From contig JARBJD010000017.1 of the NCBI GenBank assembly GCA_033064195.1, positions 248,001 through 312,000 on the forward strand: a stretch of 64,000 bases of DNA, read 5' to 3'. Of the stretch, positions 43,902 to 55,104 are shown one piece after another. A model generated the notes under the pieces. That model was not told the origin of the DNA, searched no databases, and saw only the letters and a list, made by a program, of their open reading frames with translations. Each line of letters opens with the position of its first letter. Position 1 is the first letter of the stretch. Both the position numbers and the translations under genes were made by a program. This DNA comes from Blattamonas nauphoetae (lineage: Eukaryota; Preaxostyla; Oxymonadida).

Positions 43902-44433
43902 TTTATCCGGGTTATGGGGCTTGATAATTCTAAATTGGTCAAACGAAGAAAAGTAAAAACTGGTTCCGCGCCGAAATGCCTGCATCAACAGAAAACGTCA
44001 AAATACTGTAAAAGCTAGAGATACATATTGTTTTTTCACAACTTTTTCCGCTCGTTTCTCCACAACTAGCCCTCCGTATTGGACCAAATAAAGTGCATTG
44101 TTTTGGTAAAGATCTCAACAAAAGCTGCAAAAAATATTAAAGAAAATTGTGTGCTAAGACTTTTTTGTCGCGAAAAATATGAGTTTTTTTCGATTTTCCC
44201 ATATACCCAGCATTTTTTTCCATTTTTTAGTCAAAATGTTCGTTTCACCAAAAAACGTTTCTGTGAACAATTTTATCAAAAAGGGATCATGGGTTGTGAA
44301 GAAATTGCCGAAACGCTTATTTTATTGGGCAAAAGGGGGTATTTTTTGAGGTTTTCTCTTGATACAGGCATTTTGGTGTGGAAGCAAATTTTTGTTTTCT
44401 TAGTTTGACCAATCCATATTTTTCAGACCCATA
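43902..44433. mobile_element. inverted-repeat element of the GGTTCCGCGCCGAAAC family, copy 4 (diverged)
   Basis: Left arm: TTATGGGGCTTGATAATTC, TTGGTCAAACGAAGAAAAG, TGGTTCCGCGCCGAAATGCC. The right arm has mutated from GGCGCGGAACC to GGTGTGGAAGC. It is clearly older than copies 1-3. Its right end abuts the coding remnant of a peptidase C69 gene. Confidence 0.72.
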
Positions 44434-44759
44434 CTGCTCCACGGTGTCTATAACAAGATGGAAAGCCTCCTGTGCTGCGGAGCAACGCCCCAGAGTGACA
44501 TAGATGAGACTGAAGATGGTGAGGAGAGCGACGGGACAATAACATGAAGAAGAATGAAAAAAGTGAATTCCAAAGAAAGGAGAAAGAGAGAAGGATGCGA
44601 CGGATATTGTTACCTTCCGTTGTCCATGATTCCGTCTGGATGGTTTGTTTCTTATATTCTGCCGTCACAGGTGGTTTCTCCAATCGCTAATCCTTTCTCA
44701 TTCATGATTCCCATCACTCGGTGGGTGTGAGCATCTTGGGTGATTTCTCCAAGCTTTTT
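44434..44759 (-). pseudogene. peptidase C69 (dipeptidase A / secernin-like) fragment
   Basis: Minus-strand exon 44759-44614 reads KKLGEITQDAHTHRVMGIM then NEKGLAIGETTCDGR, an in-frame TAA, and ETNHPDGIMDNG. A GT-AG intron (44510-44613) joins in phase to SLIYVTLGRCSAAQEAFHLV and IDTVEQYG at 44509-44434. This order (GETT-x-GR, DGIMDYGSLIW-TLQRA-TAREAI) is the conserved middle of family C69 cysteine dipeptidases. The remnant is cut on its downstream side by inverted-repeat copy 4, and the catalytic N-terminus was not found. It is a broken host gene. Confidence 0.6.
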
Positions 44760-45075
44760 CTAGAGCACTGGGCGAACGACATCTGTGGGATCCGAGAAGA
44801 GATCGAAGGAAAGACGATGAAAAAAATCGAAAAACGCCGCAAAAAAGAGAATGAAAAAGATTGAAAGAGAATAACCTGATCAAACACACGAGAGACAGAC
44901 ATTTAGATAGAAAGGGCGACGGTCATGTACAAGTGTTCCGTTCGGGCTATGAAGAAGAGATGAAAGAGAAGACTTGTGAAAAAGAGAAAGGATACCATGA
45001 ATCTTCCTGAAAGAACTTCGTAGATATGTTCCAGTACCGAGTGAAGAGTCAGGAGAGAGCAAACCATAATCAGCA

Positions 45076-45854
45076 ATGGACGCCAAACTCTCTCCAGAAG
45101 GAAGTTTTACAAACCAAAAGTATGAAACTATGTTTCTCTTTTCATCGTTTTATTTAGTGTCGAAGAGCCACAGGAAGATATAAGCCTTAGTGGTGAAGAT
45201 AATTTACCCGTTGATAACACTGAAATTTTGAGTAATTTAAGCGTTGTTCATGAAGACAAAGAGAAAAAATCAAGAGATAATTAGTGTCAACGTATGATAA
45301 TATAGAAATAATTCCATCAAACGTCCTGTTACCTTCTCATTTTACACTTTGTGAATCTCCCTCTAAACTCTCTCCCCACTCATTTTTGTCTCTCATCCAT
45401 TCTCCTACAGGTCTCTCCCTGGCTGAAAAGTTCATGAACAGTGAAGAATTCTCAAAAGAACTGGACACACCTTCAAAAGCACTACGCTTTGCAATCGACA
45501 ATGGATTGCTGCACGAGGTCATGACCTGCCCTAAATGTCAAAAGATATTAACACACCTTTCATCCGCCAGAATCGGCTGTGACATCCCGCGATTCCAATG
45601 CTGCTGCGGGAAGGAGAAAAAGAAGTTTTCCATATATGATCAAACCATTATGAAAAACACAAATCTCCCGTTGTCCACAATCATCAAGATTTTTCATGGA
45701 TTCTGGAAAAACAACTCTGTTCAGATCACTGCTGTCGATACGAAGTGTTCAACGAAAACCATCACTCAATGGTACAAGAAATTACGAATTGTGTGTCTGA
45801 TCCAATCAATTCTCAATCCGAACAAAATTGGAGGACCGGGTGTTGTGGAGACAA
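45076..45854 (+). CDS. Merlin (IS1016/IS1595)-like transposase, 3'-truncated
   Basis: Exons 45076-45119, 45158-45231 and 45285 onward join over GT-AG introns of 38 and 53 bases in one frame, starting MDAKLSPEGSFTNQ. The product has the Merlin layout: helical N-terminus, zinc ribbon (MTCPKCQKIL ... FQCCCGKEKKKF), the helix-turn-helix TKCSTKTITQWYKKLR, then NKIGGPGVVE, where the first catalytic Asp should follow within a few residues. Instead the sequence turns at about 45855 into an antisense Tc1 remnant, so the catalytic core is missing. An open frame runs on to 46147 through that remnant by chance. Confidence 0.68.
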
Positions 45855-46240
45855 GCATTGTCCATGATCAGGGGTCAACTTTCGTTTGTTCTCCGCAGAA
45901 AAGCTTCGAAAAGAGTGAGACGGAAGAGCTGAAACTCGAGTGCACTCACGGTTCCTTGCACCCAACTCACATGGACAACATTCCAAGCATCCGAAATAGC
46001 AGTAATCGCAGTTTGATTCTCAGTCTGAAGTCGGCGAACCTTTTGGATGTCTCTTTGTCTAAGAGGAGATCACCCTTGCTGTTGGAAACATATCTTGTTG
46101 AACGATGTTTCGTCACTGAATACAGCGAAACCTCCCAGAGAATATGATGTGGCATATCGCTGAAGGTTTTCTTGTCGAGGAGTTTTTGTCTCCTCCAACT
46201 TCTTCACTGAGAAACGAGGACACCAGCTGTACACAAAGCG
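45855..46240 (-). pseudogene. broken Tc1-like transposase remnant
   Basis: Matches the coding strand of the intact Tc1-like transposase from about 28653 to 29040, in the same orientation. It includes the region around the first catalytic Asp (SLGGFAVFSDETSFNKICF against SQGGFAVYIDETSFNKTCF). It lacks both transposon ends and contains frame changes. It abuts the Merlin-like ORF directly. Confidence 0.7.
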
Positions 46241-47940
46241 GTTTTTTCTGAGACATGGGTCAGAATGTTTGACATCATAAATAAGTTCGAGGTTCCAAAT
46301 CAGAATTCCTGACACACAACTCCAATCGGGGGTCAGTCCAATGAGCCGAATATTTTGTTGAATTACATCTGGAACCGCTCTTGGTGAGATACTTGTTCAT
46401 TTCTGTTCCTAGAGATACAGTCGTGTTTGAAGTTGAAAAATTGTGCCTCTGTGAGTGTTTTCGGGATAAAATGAGTTTTTCGACATTTTTCCATGTACCC
46501 ATAATTTTTTCCCATTTTATTCTAAAATGTTCAGATCTTCAGAGACAGTTTCTGGCAAAAAGTTCAAGATAATTGATTCATTGGTTGTTGAGATATTACC
46601 TGAATGAATTGTGAAAATCGGTACATTTCAAATACAAGGCGGTTTTCTCAATGAGTAGACACTGATTAGTTTCTTAATTTTATTTGGTTCTTGGTTGGAC
46701 TAAGTTATTCAGAATACAATGAAATGACAATGTAGAAAATCAACCAAGCGTTATTCATTTCGATTTTTCCTTCTTGACGTTCGACTTGGCACTATTCAGA
46801 CTGAATGACTTTCGATGGAAGTGAAATATTCTCAACGAGTAATCTACCGCGTTTTTGATGCGAAAATGTGTTGGAAAACACGTTTGAAAGCCAGGCCCTA
46901 CAGAGTTCCAAAATGCCCAACAGGGTTCCAGTCAGGCCCTACAGGGTTCCTAAGCCCTACAGGGTTCCAAAGCCCTATAGAGTACATACATTCCCAGTTC
47001 CTTTAACTTCAACCATTGCCGATGCTCGGATCCCAATCTTTTGTTAATCGTTTCTGTGTAATGAGTTTGGCTGCTTCGCAAGAAACACATACAACACCGC
47101 ATTTGTGAGTGATAAATGTAAATGATTTTTGCCCACCAATTTCGAACGTTGAATGAGCGATGTGAGTGAGGAGAGATGTTAGCTCTGAGAGATGGGTCAG
47201 ATTTTTTGACATCATAAACACAGTTCGAGGATCCAAATCCAAGAGATCCTGTGGTGTTTGAAGTCTGGTGGTCAAATTGTTCGATGTATCAATTGCCGAT
47301 TCCGTCCGTTTTGTTGGGACGATTAGCGATCGAAAGTCATCCAGTTTTGCTCGGATCTGATGTGTGTGTGTCTGGTTCGATTTCGTCATCAAACAACATT
47401 TCAATTGTAGTCCCTATTTTGAAAAAGTGGATCCATGGATTGTAAGCCCTGATGGTTTTCAGTTTGAAGCCAACTCTCGTTGGTGTGAGGTCAGTTTCAG
47501 AACTCGAACGCCATCAAAAACGAAATTCTCAACACTGGAAACTGTTGGAAGCTTTTCAATCACACAACAACACTCCACTGATTTTTTTGATATTGTCTTT
47601 CACGTTTCATTTTATTGTTGAGAAATGAACTCATTTTCTAACAACACAAGTTTAGCCACAAGAGTAGTGGTATAAGCGAAATGGGAACCAAACTGGCATA
47701 GGTGATACTCCTAGGAGAATTGGAACGAGAAATCATTTTGAATCTCAGAGCCAATTGATTTTTTTAATATGACTCATTCTAATTTCCATCTCACTTACTA
47801 CTGAAAATATTGACATTTCAGAGTAGTCAATATTTGGCCGTAAATTCAAAAATAAAGGCGAAAAACGGACCTCTTGAAAAGTGTCTTTTTTGAAGCAAAT
47901 TTTGAGTACTTTTAGAAAACAACGTCGATTTCTTTTTTTA
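46241..47940. other. repeat-derived stretch without an intact gene
   Basis: The segment at about 46257-46300 (GGGTCAGAATGTTTGACATC) recurs diverged at 47196-47240 in the same orientation, so part of this region is a duplicated element. Five copies of CCCTACAGGGTTCC-like units lie at 46890-46985. A minus-strand open stretch of 131 codons (47009-47404) has no recognisable domain. The last 300 bases are AT-rich and lead to the Polinton ORFs. Confidence 0.4.
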
Positions 47941-47963
47941 TTCAATTTTTTAATTTGTATAAA

Positions 47964-50100
47964 ATGAGCAGCGTCTTGACACCAACACAACTACTGGAAA
48001 TTTTGGACAAAGAAGATTTGAAAATGAAATCACCTCCAACTCTCAATCGACAAGGAACAACATATCTCACAGGAAGCACTTTCGAATACTATCTCGAAGA
48101 GAAACCAGATGAAACTTATCAAGTGTACGTCAATAGTTTCGTCAAAGGATACAGACCACATCTGAATCGCCAGAAATATCTTCGACCAGCAAATCGTTGT
48201 ACAAAAGAGAAGCTTATTGAATCAATGAAAATGAGAATTGTGAACTCATTTCTGAATACACTCATTCAAGTACTCCAGTATCATATCGACATGAAGGAAT
48301 TGAATGGATAGTAATCCCATCAAAATGGATGAAAGGATTCAGAACTCATCAGAACAAACGAAAACGATACACACAATCGTTTGTTGAAAATGAATTGAAA
48401 AAGAGAATTGTGAACTCATTGGAACATACACAAAGGTACTTGAGCCATTCAAATATCGCGATTTACGAACAAAGAATGAGTATTACGTTCGCTTGGACAA
48501 TTGGTTGTATTTTGGAGACCGTCCTCACTTGAGAAAGTACCATGAAAGGTCTTGAAACTACTGAAAATCTATTTTTGACCACAAATCACTGAAATCCAAT
48601 GTGAGAACCATTTCGAAAAATTCTGCAAAAATTCTAAAATCTCGAGGACACTGTCGGTCGTCGACCAAAAGAGGTTTGATCAAAATCGGTTGAGAATTCG
48701 TCGAACTGTGTACCGAACTTAGGTCCAAAAAGTGACGAAAAAGTCGATGTTCAGATTTCGCCACTATGAACACCTTTATGTCTCAAATTGTGTTCAAACA
48801 CGTTCTAAAATTACGAAATTGATGTTGATAGGTGAAATTTTAGGAAAAAGCACTTTTGAAAAAAGTTTGATCCGACCCCACAACATATTTTGAAAATGAC
48901 AAAATTTTTAAGGAGGAGAAAGTGACGTCTCGCTCTTCTCCTACACGTCACTTTTCGCCCTCTGATGGTCTCAAAACGTGTCAAATCGGTAGTGGACAGG
49001 TATTCGCGTCATTCGGTTCTGACGATCCTCGACACACGATCGTTTTCACAATTTTTTGTCAATTTTCATTTCTCATTAATTTCCTTCAAACCACTTCGCA
49101 ATCGTACTAAAACAACCCTTTTTTGAGAATTCTGGTTGTACATCACCTATAGTTCGCTCTGGAGGGTCGGTTTTTCGATCACACTTGTGACGACACATTT
49201 GCACCAACATTTTGACACTATGGATTTTTTGATCTGATTTTCACAGCAAATCCTTCTTTCTCACGGTATGAGTGAGGTGTGCTCAAATTTTGAGGAGATT
49301 TTGTCGGATAGTTCTCCCATAAAGTCACTTTTTCATGTTTTCACTTCTCAACTTTTGACCGTTTTTGTCACTTCAAAACCGACTGTAGTCCCTTTCATTT
49401 CATCACTTTCTCTCCCCATTTCACATATGATCTCTTCACCATTCCTCTTCATTTTGCTCAATTCACTTCCATTTTGTGGGCCGTTCTCACTTCACTAGCA
49501 CATCATTTTAGTCAACTTTTCATCAACATTTTCACAAAAACAGAGTAAAAGAAAGCGGAACAACCAACAATGAAACGGGCAAGTATGAAACTGAGAGGTA
49601 AATTGACGAACGTGAAAATGACGTGAAATGTGACACCAATAGTGAAAATGTCGCTTGTGTTCTCGGTTTTATGTCTTAAAAACAACAAAAAGTGCTCAAA
49701 AAAGTATGTGAAATGATGAAGATTACGGAAAAATTCCGAGATGTGAAGTGAGCCGTTGAAAGTGAGATCTCGGTAAAAGTTCGGAATCTTCACTTAACGG
49801 AAATTAGTGTGTTGAATTTGAGAAAAAGTTTGAACGAACTGAGTATGAATGAAGTGGTTAAAAACAGTAATCAACGAGAAAACGAAGACGGAAGTGGTCA
49901 TGAAAATGAAACAATAATGAGCAATAAACAAGTGACAATTAGCCCGGAAACAGCTGAAACAAGAGTAAAACAAGAAGAAAATGAGAGTGAAATGATGAAG
50001 AATACATACTTTTACCGAGATCTGGACCCGGTTGTGAATCGCTCAATAACTCTGCAAAAGTCCGAAATCTTCAAAAAACGAAGCATACCACGATGATCCT
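47964..50100 (+). other. Polinton left section: degraded small ORFs and non-coding AT-rich DNA
   Basis: Pieces at 47964-48540 share a repeat domain with the ORF at 50258. From 48.55 to 49.8 kb nothing is recognisable. Short ORFs at 49512-49793 (minus) and 49809-50096 (plus) are of unknown function. This section looks old or decayed compared with the polymerase. Confidence 0.45.
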
Positions 50101-50257
50101 GAGCACCAGAAGAATCAGAAACGCGACAAATCAGAACGAAACAAGCACTCTTGAGAAATGAGTGATCGAACCCATTGATCCTCGATTCCAGTGAAAAATC
50201 CAAAACTGAGAAAACAACGAATGAAAATCTAATTTTGACTTTTTTAATTTGTATTAA

Positions 50258-50647
50258 ATGAATCCAACTGAAATGTACAAGGAAAGACGTCGAGTATGTT
50301 CAGAACAAACATTAATTGAATCAATGAGAGAAGAGAAATGTACGCTGGTCTCTGAGTATGTCAGAAATAATGTGCCGGTGACGTATGTTCATGAGGGAGT
50401 TGAATGGAGAATAAAACCAAAGTTGTGGAATCAAGGAAACAGACCTCACTTAGCGAAACGTCGACACTACACTCAATCATTCGTCGAAAATGAACTGAAG
50501 AAATACAATTGTGAACTCGTTGGTGAGTACACCAAAGTTCTGGTTCCATTCACATATCGAGAGATTGGTGGAAGTGAAGTGTTCAGAATTAGACTTGATG
50601 CATGGCTGACTGCTAAGAAAAAGCCCCATCTGAGAAAACAGAAATAA
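50258..50647 (+). CDS. small basic Polinton ORF with a duplicated domain
   Basis: About 129 codons built from two similar units, each with an E-L-IES/ENELK helix, a VSEY/VGEY strand and a closing KPHL/RPHL. The same unit occurs in the ORFs at 47.96-48.5 kb. Function unknown; a DNA-binding role is possible from the basic composition. Confidence 0.55.
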   Translation: MNPTEMYKERRRVCSEQTLIESMREEKCTLVSEYVRNNVPVTYVHEGVEWRIKPKLWNQGNRPHLAKRRHYTQSFVENELKKYNCELVGEYTKVLVPFTYREIGGSEVFRIRLDAWLTAKKKPHLRKQK

Positions 50648-50690
50648 ACGCTCAACTTTTTTTATTTTCTGATTTTTTATTTTGTAGTAA

Positions 50691-52043
50691 ATGGCACTGC
50701 TAAAACCAGTCAAGGAAAGAATTCAAGAAATTCGAGACCTCTTTCCGAATACACAGTTTCAATTTATTGATGGTCGAACGTATATTCCTGACACTACAAA
50801 TTATCAACATCACAGATCATTTCTCCTGAATATGCTACAACACACAGATCTCGAGTTTCAACATCAAATAAAGAATCTCGATCTCAATCTCATTCCAGAT
50901 TTTATTGAACAAGTTAAACTTCGACAACAGATGGCATCAGAAGATCGACTTGCTCACCGAATGATCGTGGAAAACATGAAAGCAAATCCAAGAGTGAACA
51001 AAGATGAACTGAAAAAGCAAGTGTTCAGAATGACGTGGAAACTGAAATCAATCGAAGAGAAGCTGATGGATCATTGGATGAAGAATCTACTGATCATACA
51101 AAAGAAAAATGAACAGATGGAAAAAAGAGAAGTGCAGACATTTGAGGGATTTGAAGAATGTATTCTACTTGCTGAACCACGTGACAAAGCAGCATTCAAT
51201 TCTTGTCTCATGGATGCACGAAGGAAGTTCAAAAAGAATGAAGTCGAGAAGGTTGAAGAGAATGGAAAACCATATCAGTTGTACTTCCACAATCATCTGA
51301 AGAATGTTGAAGAAATCACAACCTTCATTAAAGCAGTGTTCGACAAAGAGAAGGATCATCCATTCAAGATTAGTATCGACTTTGGAAAGATTATTGAGAG
51401 GAAAGACAAAGATGAGACAACATACAAAGACTTCAGACCAGAATTGGAGAACACATCAAAGAGTTTCCCAACTGTGATAAGAAGTTCAGGAGACATCACT
51501 GAGTATTCGAAGTATGCTATCAATCTTATCAAAGAATCACAAGAAAGAACTCTAATGGATACGAAGACAATGTTCATTGCATTCCACTCCATTCTAGTTG
51601 CAGTCTATCGATTCCCAGTCGCAGGAAAAGCAAATGCAATTCTCACTGAACACATCAAAACGAGAAACGTTCGGTACATCGATTCTGAGTTCAACATCTG
51701 CTTCTTTCAATCATTGTCATTCCTCACCCTTCCTGAGGTTCCTGGCAAGAAGATATCAATCAACATGAGAAACGTTGAAGCAAAAAGATTGTTCGCAGTA
51801 TTTGAGAATCTCACACACCTTCGACCACATCAATTAACTGAACATTTGCGAAAATATCCTGGATTTGATATTGCATGTGACATTGAGAAAGCGATGCAAA
51901 GATTCAACATCACAGTTCACATTTATGAGTACGACGAAGACAAGAAACGTTATTTCCTCAGTCAATCGTATGTCAACGAAAATGACGATGCAAGAGTTCT
52001 TCCCATCTTGATGATTCCACTACAGCCACACTCGTTCATGTGA
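50691..52043 (+). CDS. Polinton ORF immediately upstream of polymerase B, unassigned
   Basis: About 450 codons, overlapping the start of the polymerase ORF by a few bases. By position and size it could carry the N-terminal extension or terminal-protein-like part that precedes Polinton polymerases. No motif proves this. Confidence 0.6.
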   Translation: MALLKPVKERIQEIRDLFPNTQFQFIDGRTYIPDTTNYQHHRSFLLNMLQHTDLEFQHQIKNLDLNLIPDFIEQVKLRQQMASEDRLAHRMIVENMKANPRVNKDELKKQVFRMTWKLKSIEEKLMDHWMKNLLIIQKKNEQMEKREVQTFEGFEECILLAEPRDKAAFNSCLMDARRKFKKNEVEKVEENGKPYQLYFHNHLKNVEEITTFIKAVFDKEKDHPFKISIDFGKIIERKDKDETTYKDFRPELENTSKSFPTVIRSSGDITEYSKYAINLIKESQERTLMDTKTMFIAFHSILVAVYRFPVAGKANAILTEHIKTRNVRYIDSEFNICFFQSLSFLTLPEVPGKKISINMRNVEAKRLFAVFENLTHLRPHQLTEHLRKYPGFDIACDIEKAMQRFNITVHIYEYDEDKKRYFLSQSYVNENDDARVLPILMIPLQPHSFM

Positions 52044-55000
52044 TGTTCATTGTGGATCCTGAGAAAATCACTGGATACAAACTCTGTCCGTATTGTCAGT
52101 CAAGAGGATTCCAAGTCAAGGATTCTCACTTCAAGACATACTACGAGAAGCATCTCAAAGAGTGCAAAGAACTTGATGGAAAACATGTGAAGAAGATCTC
52201 CCTGGACAAAACTCCAAGACCGTACGTTCCACATATTCTCAACAATAGAACTTATGAATTTCTGATGGCACATAAGAGACAAGACGAGTTCAAACCAACG
52301 CAGTACTACATCACGTACGATTTCGAAACGATGGAAGATCTCATTCTTGATAATCTATTCTCTGATGACAATACTCAGTTGATTTCTCATCTGAAACCTC
52401 TCTCCGTTGCATCAGCAATTAAAACAAAATCAGGAGTGAAGTCAATCTACTTTGATCTTCGAGATGGAAAAGACTTTGTGAAGCACTGGATAAGAGAACT
52501 CTTCAAATACGCTGAGACAGTTCGAGAGGACAACTACTATGAAGATCCAGAAATACCCTCTCAGAATGAAGTCAGTGTGATTGGGTTCAACAGTTCCAGA
52601 TTTGACATAAACCTCATCTTCCGTGATCTCGTTGACAAGGATTGGAAAGTGGTGAGTTTCCTTGGATCCACAACAAAGTACAAACAAGTACTGATCAGAC
52701 ATGAGAGAACTCAACAAGTGCTCCGCTTCATTGACATGATGTCATACACAGGACCAATGACATTGGATAGTGCAGTGAAGGCTTTTGGAGGTAAAACGAC
52801 ACTTCAGAAATCATTCTTTGCTTACGAATCATTTGATTCATCAGACTACGATACAGTGTTGAGCAAACAAGAACCATTCTCCAAATATGAGTTCTATTCC
52901 AGTCTGAACAACAGTGAAATGTCTGACACCGATTACCAATTGTACCTTGATGATTGGAAGAAGCAAGGATTCAAGAACAGATGGGACTATCTTAAATTCT
53001 ACAACATAAGAGATGTCGAATGTATGATTGCACCGTTGGATAGTCTGATTGCTCTGAACTTCCAATACAAAGTGGATATGTTGCACAATCTCTCATTGTC
53101 AGCGAATGCTTCATCAATCAAATATGCGTGTGCCTACAAGGACTTTGATATCGACGCTGACTACAACGAATGTGACGAATCTGGTGAAATAAAAATCACC
53201 AAACAATACTGGAAATACAAGGTTGCATCGTACATTTATCAAGACCAGAAAGCACATCGCAGCACTGATAAAAATGTCACTGAAGAAGATTACGATTGGT
53301 TTGTTCAACAGTGCAAGAGAGTGTGCTACATCTGCAAGAGTCACTTCTCACAAGCAGTTCGACCAACACTGGATAGAATCGACAATTCGAAAGGACATTC
53401 AAAAGAGAACGTTAAGATCTGCTGTGACTACTGCAACACATACAAGTCAGACAAAGATGAACATCTCACAAGATTGAGAATTCAACTGAAGAAGTACTGT
53501 ATCTGGAAATCATTACCTATGACTCTGACACATGAGCAGACCTACCATAAACTGAGAGCAGCAGTGACTGGTGGATTATCGAATGTTCAACATCGACAGA
53601 ACATCAAAGACGTGACACCAATCAATCACTTCTCTTTTGAAGATGGTGTTGTCAAATCAACCGATACTGAACACATCATGACTCATGTCTGTGGTGTTGA
53701 CTTTAATTCACTCTATCCAAGTGCTTTCTCATCAATCAAGAACAAGAACAATCCATACACGAATCACAGAATGTACATGCCAGGAAGATGTTTGTACACA
53801 GCAACAGGAGTTGAAGAATGTCGAAAGATCATCGAAGACAAGAATCAGAAGACACTATTTGTTGCAGAACTGAAAGGACACATCGACGAGAAGTACATAA
53901 ATGAGTTCATTAACTTCCCACCAATCTTCAGAAACATTGTGGTCAATACAACAGAAGAGACCATTGGAGAGAAGACATATTCGTTGATGAAGAAACATGG
54001 ATTAAAGACTGATGACAAACAAAGAAAGCTGACCCAACTCTTGAGCACACACGATCAGTATATGTTCTTTTCGACATACTATCTGTGGTTCCTCATCGAC
54101 TATTGCCACTTCATTGTGGATGACATTAAGAGTGTGATGGTATTCTCGAGACATGCTGGATTTGAACCATTTGTGACTTCATTTATGAATGATCGAATAG
54201 AAGCAATGAAGGTTGGAAACAAGGGAAAGGAACAATTCTGTAAGACCAACTTGAATGGAAGTTACGGATATGATGGAATGAACACTGAGAAGTACAACTC
54301 AATCACAATCTGCAATGAGAAGAGAACATACTTGAAACAGATGATGAAGGGATTCGTGGCAACTAGAGAGATCAATGAGGACAACTACATTGTGATTGAA
54401 GACAGAGAGAAAGCATCATGCAAGACATGTCTGCAAGAAGCAGTATTCACACTCGACAATGCCAAGTTCTGGTATCTGAATTTCATCTACAATTTCATGT
54501 ACAAGTGCCTAGACATGAACAAGATTCACTTCTGTGAAGGAGACACAGACTCTGCATATTGGGCAATTAGTGGTGATCCAAATGCAGGAATTCATCAACA
54601 ATTTGAACACGTGATTGCTGACAAGGAATTCTATGATGCTCACAAATATGAATGGTTTCCCAATCCTGAAAAGGGTGTCGATGATGAGAAGAAGCTGTTG
54701 GGATTAGCAATTGAAAAGGAAGGTGAACAGATGATCTGTCTTGCACCCAAGTGTTACTCGCTCGATGAGAAATGCAAGATCAAAGGAGTGTCTCTGAAGA
54801 AAACAAATATCACAAGCGAAGATTATGTGAAGTGTCTGAACGGAGAGAAAACTGTGACTACAACACTGAACTTCACCGTAAAACGGTTCAAGCATCAGAA
54901 TGATGCGTTCCAGACGAGAAGAATCGTGAGCGAAGAGAATACAAATGGATTTGAGATCGCCAAAATACAACAACAGAAACTCAGTCTCAGTGGAATCCAT

Positions 55001-55081
55001 CTGAAGGCAATCGTACTTGAAAATGAATCGTGTCCTCCATTCATTTATGGACTGAAAGCTACTGATTATATAATTGAATAA
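52043..55081 (+). CDS. Polinton DNA polymerase B (protein-primed type) with an HNH-like insert
   Basis: The three proofreading-exonuclease motifs precede polymerase motifs A (DFNSLYPSA), B (a K-x-NLNGSYGY type) and C (GDTDSAY) in the expected order. Between exonuclease and polymerase parts lies a Cys-rich HNH-endonuclease-like segment with paired CxxC motifs. The ORF appears whole. Confidence 0.92.
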   Translation: MFIVDPEKITGYKLCPYCQSRGFQVKDSHFKTYYEKHLKECKELDGKHVKKISLDKTPRPYVPHILNNRTYEFLMAHKRQDEFKPTQYYITYDFETMEDLILDNLFSDDNTQLISHLKPLSVASAIKTKSGVKSIYFDLRDGKDFVKHWIRELFKYAETVREDNYYEDPEIPSQNEVSVIGFNSSRFDINLIFRDLVDKDWKVVSFLGSTTKYKQVLIRHERTQQVLRFIDMMSYTGPMTLDSAVKAFGGKTTLQKSFFAYESFDSSDYDTVLSKQEPFSKYEFYSSLNNSEMSDTDYQLYLDDWKKQGFKNRWDYLKFYNIRDVECMIAPLDSLIALNFQYKVDMLHNLSLSANASSIKYACAYKDFDIDADYNECDESGEIKITKQYWKYKVASYIYQDQKAHRSTDKNVTEEDYDWFVQQCKRVCYICKSHFSQAVRPTLDRIDNSKGHSKENVKICCDYCNTYKSDKDEHLTRLRIQLKKYCIWKSLPMTLTHEQTYHKLRAAVTGGLSNVQHRQNIKDVTPINHFSFEDGVVKSTDTEHIMTHVCGVDFNSLYPSAFSSIKNKNNPYTNHRMYMPGRCLYTATGVEECRKIIEDKNQKTLFVAELKGHIDEKYINEFINFPPIFRNIVVNTTEETIGEKTYSLMKKHGLKTDDKQRKLTQLLSTHDQYMFFSTYYLWFLIDYCHFIVDDIKSVMVFSRHAGFEPFVTSFMNDRIEAMKVGNKGKEQFCKTNLNGSYGYDGMNTEKYNSITICNEKRTYLKQMMKGFVATREINEDNYIVIEDREKASCKTCLQEAVFTLDNAKFWYLNFIYNFMYKCLDMNKIHFCEGDTDSAYWAISGDPNAGIHQQFEHVIADKEFYDAHKYEWFPNPEKGVDDEKKLLGLAIEKEGEQMICLAPKCYSLDEKCKIKGVSLKKTNITSEDYVKCLNGEKTVTTTLNFTVKRFKHQNDAFQTRRIVSEENTNGFEIAKIQQQKLSLSGIHLKAIVLENESCPPFIYGLKATDYIIE

Positions 55082-55104
55082 ACACAAACTTTATTTTTGA
55101 ATAA

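Noticed and set aside
47009-47404. 131-codon minus-strand ORF as a gene
   Set aside because: It lies in a duplicated repeat segment, and its partner copy at 46.26 kb is not open.
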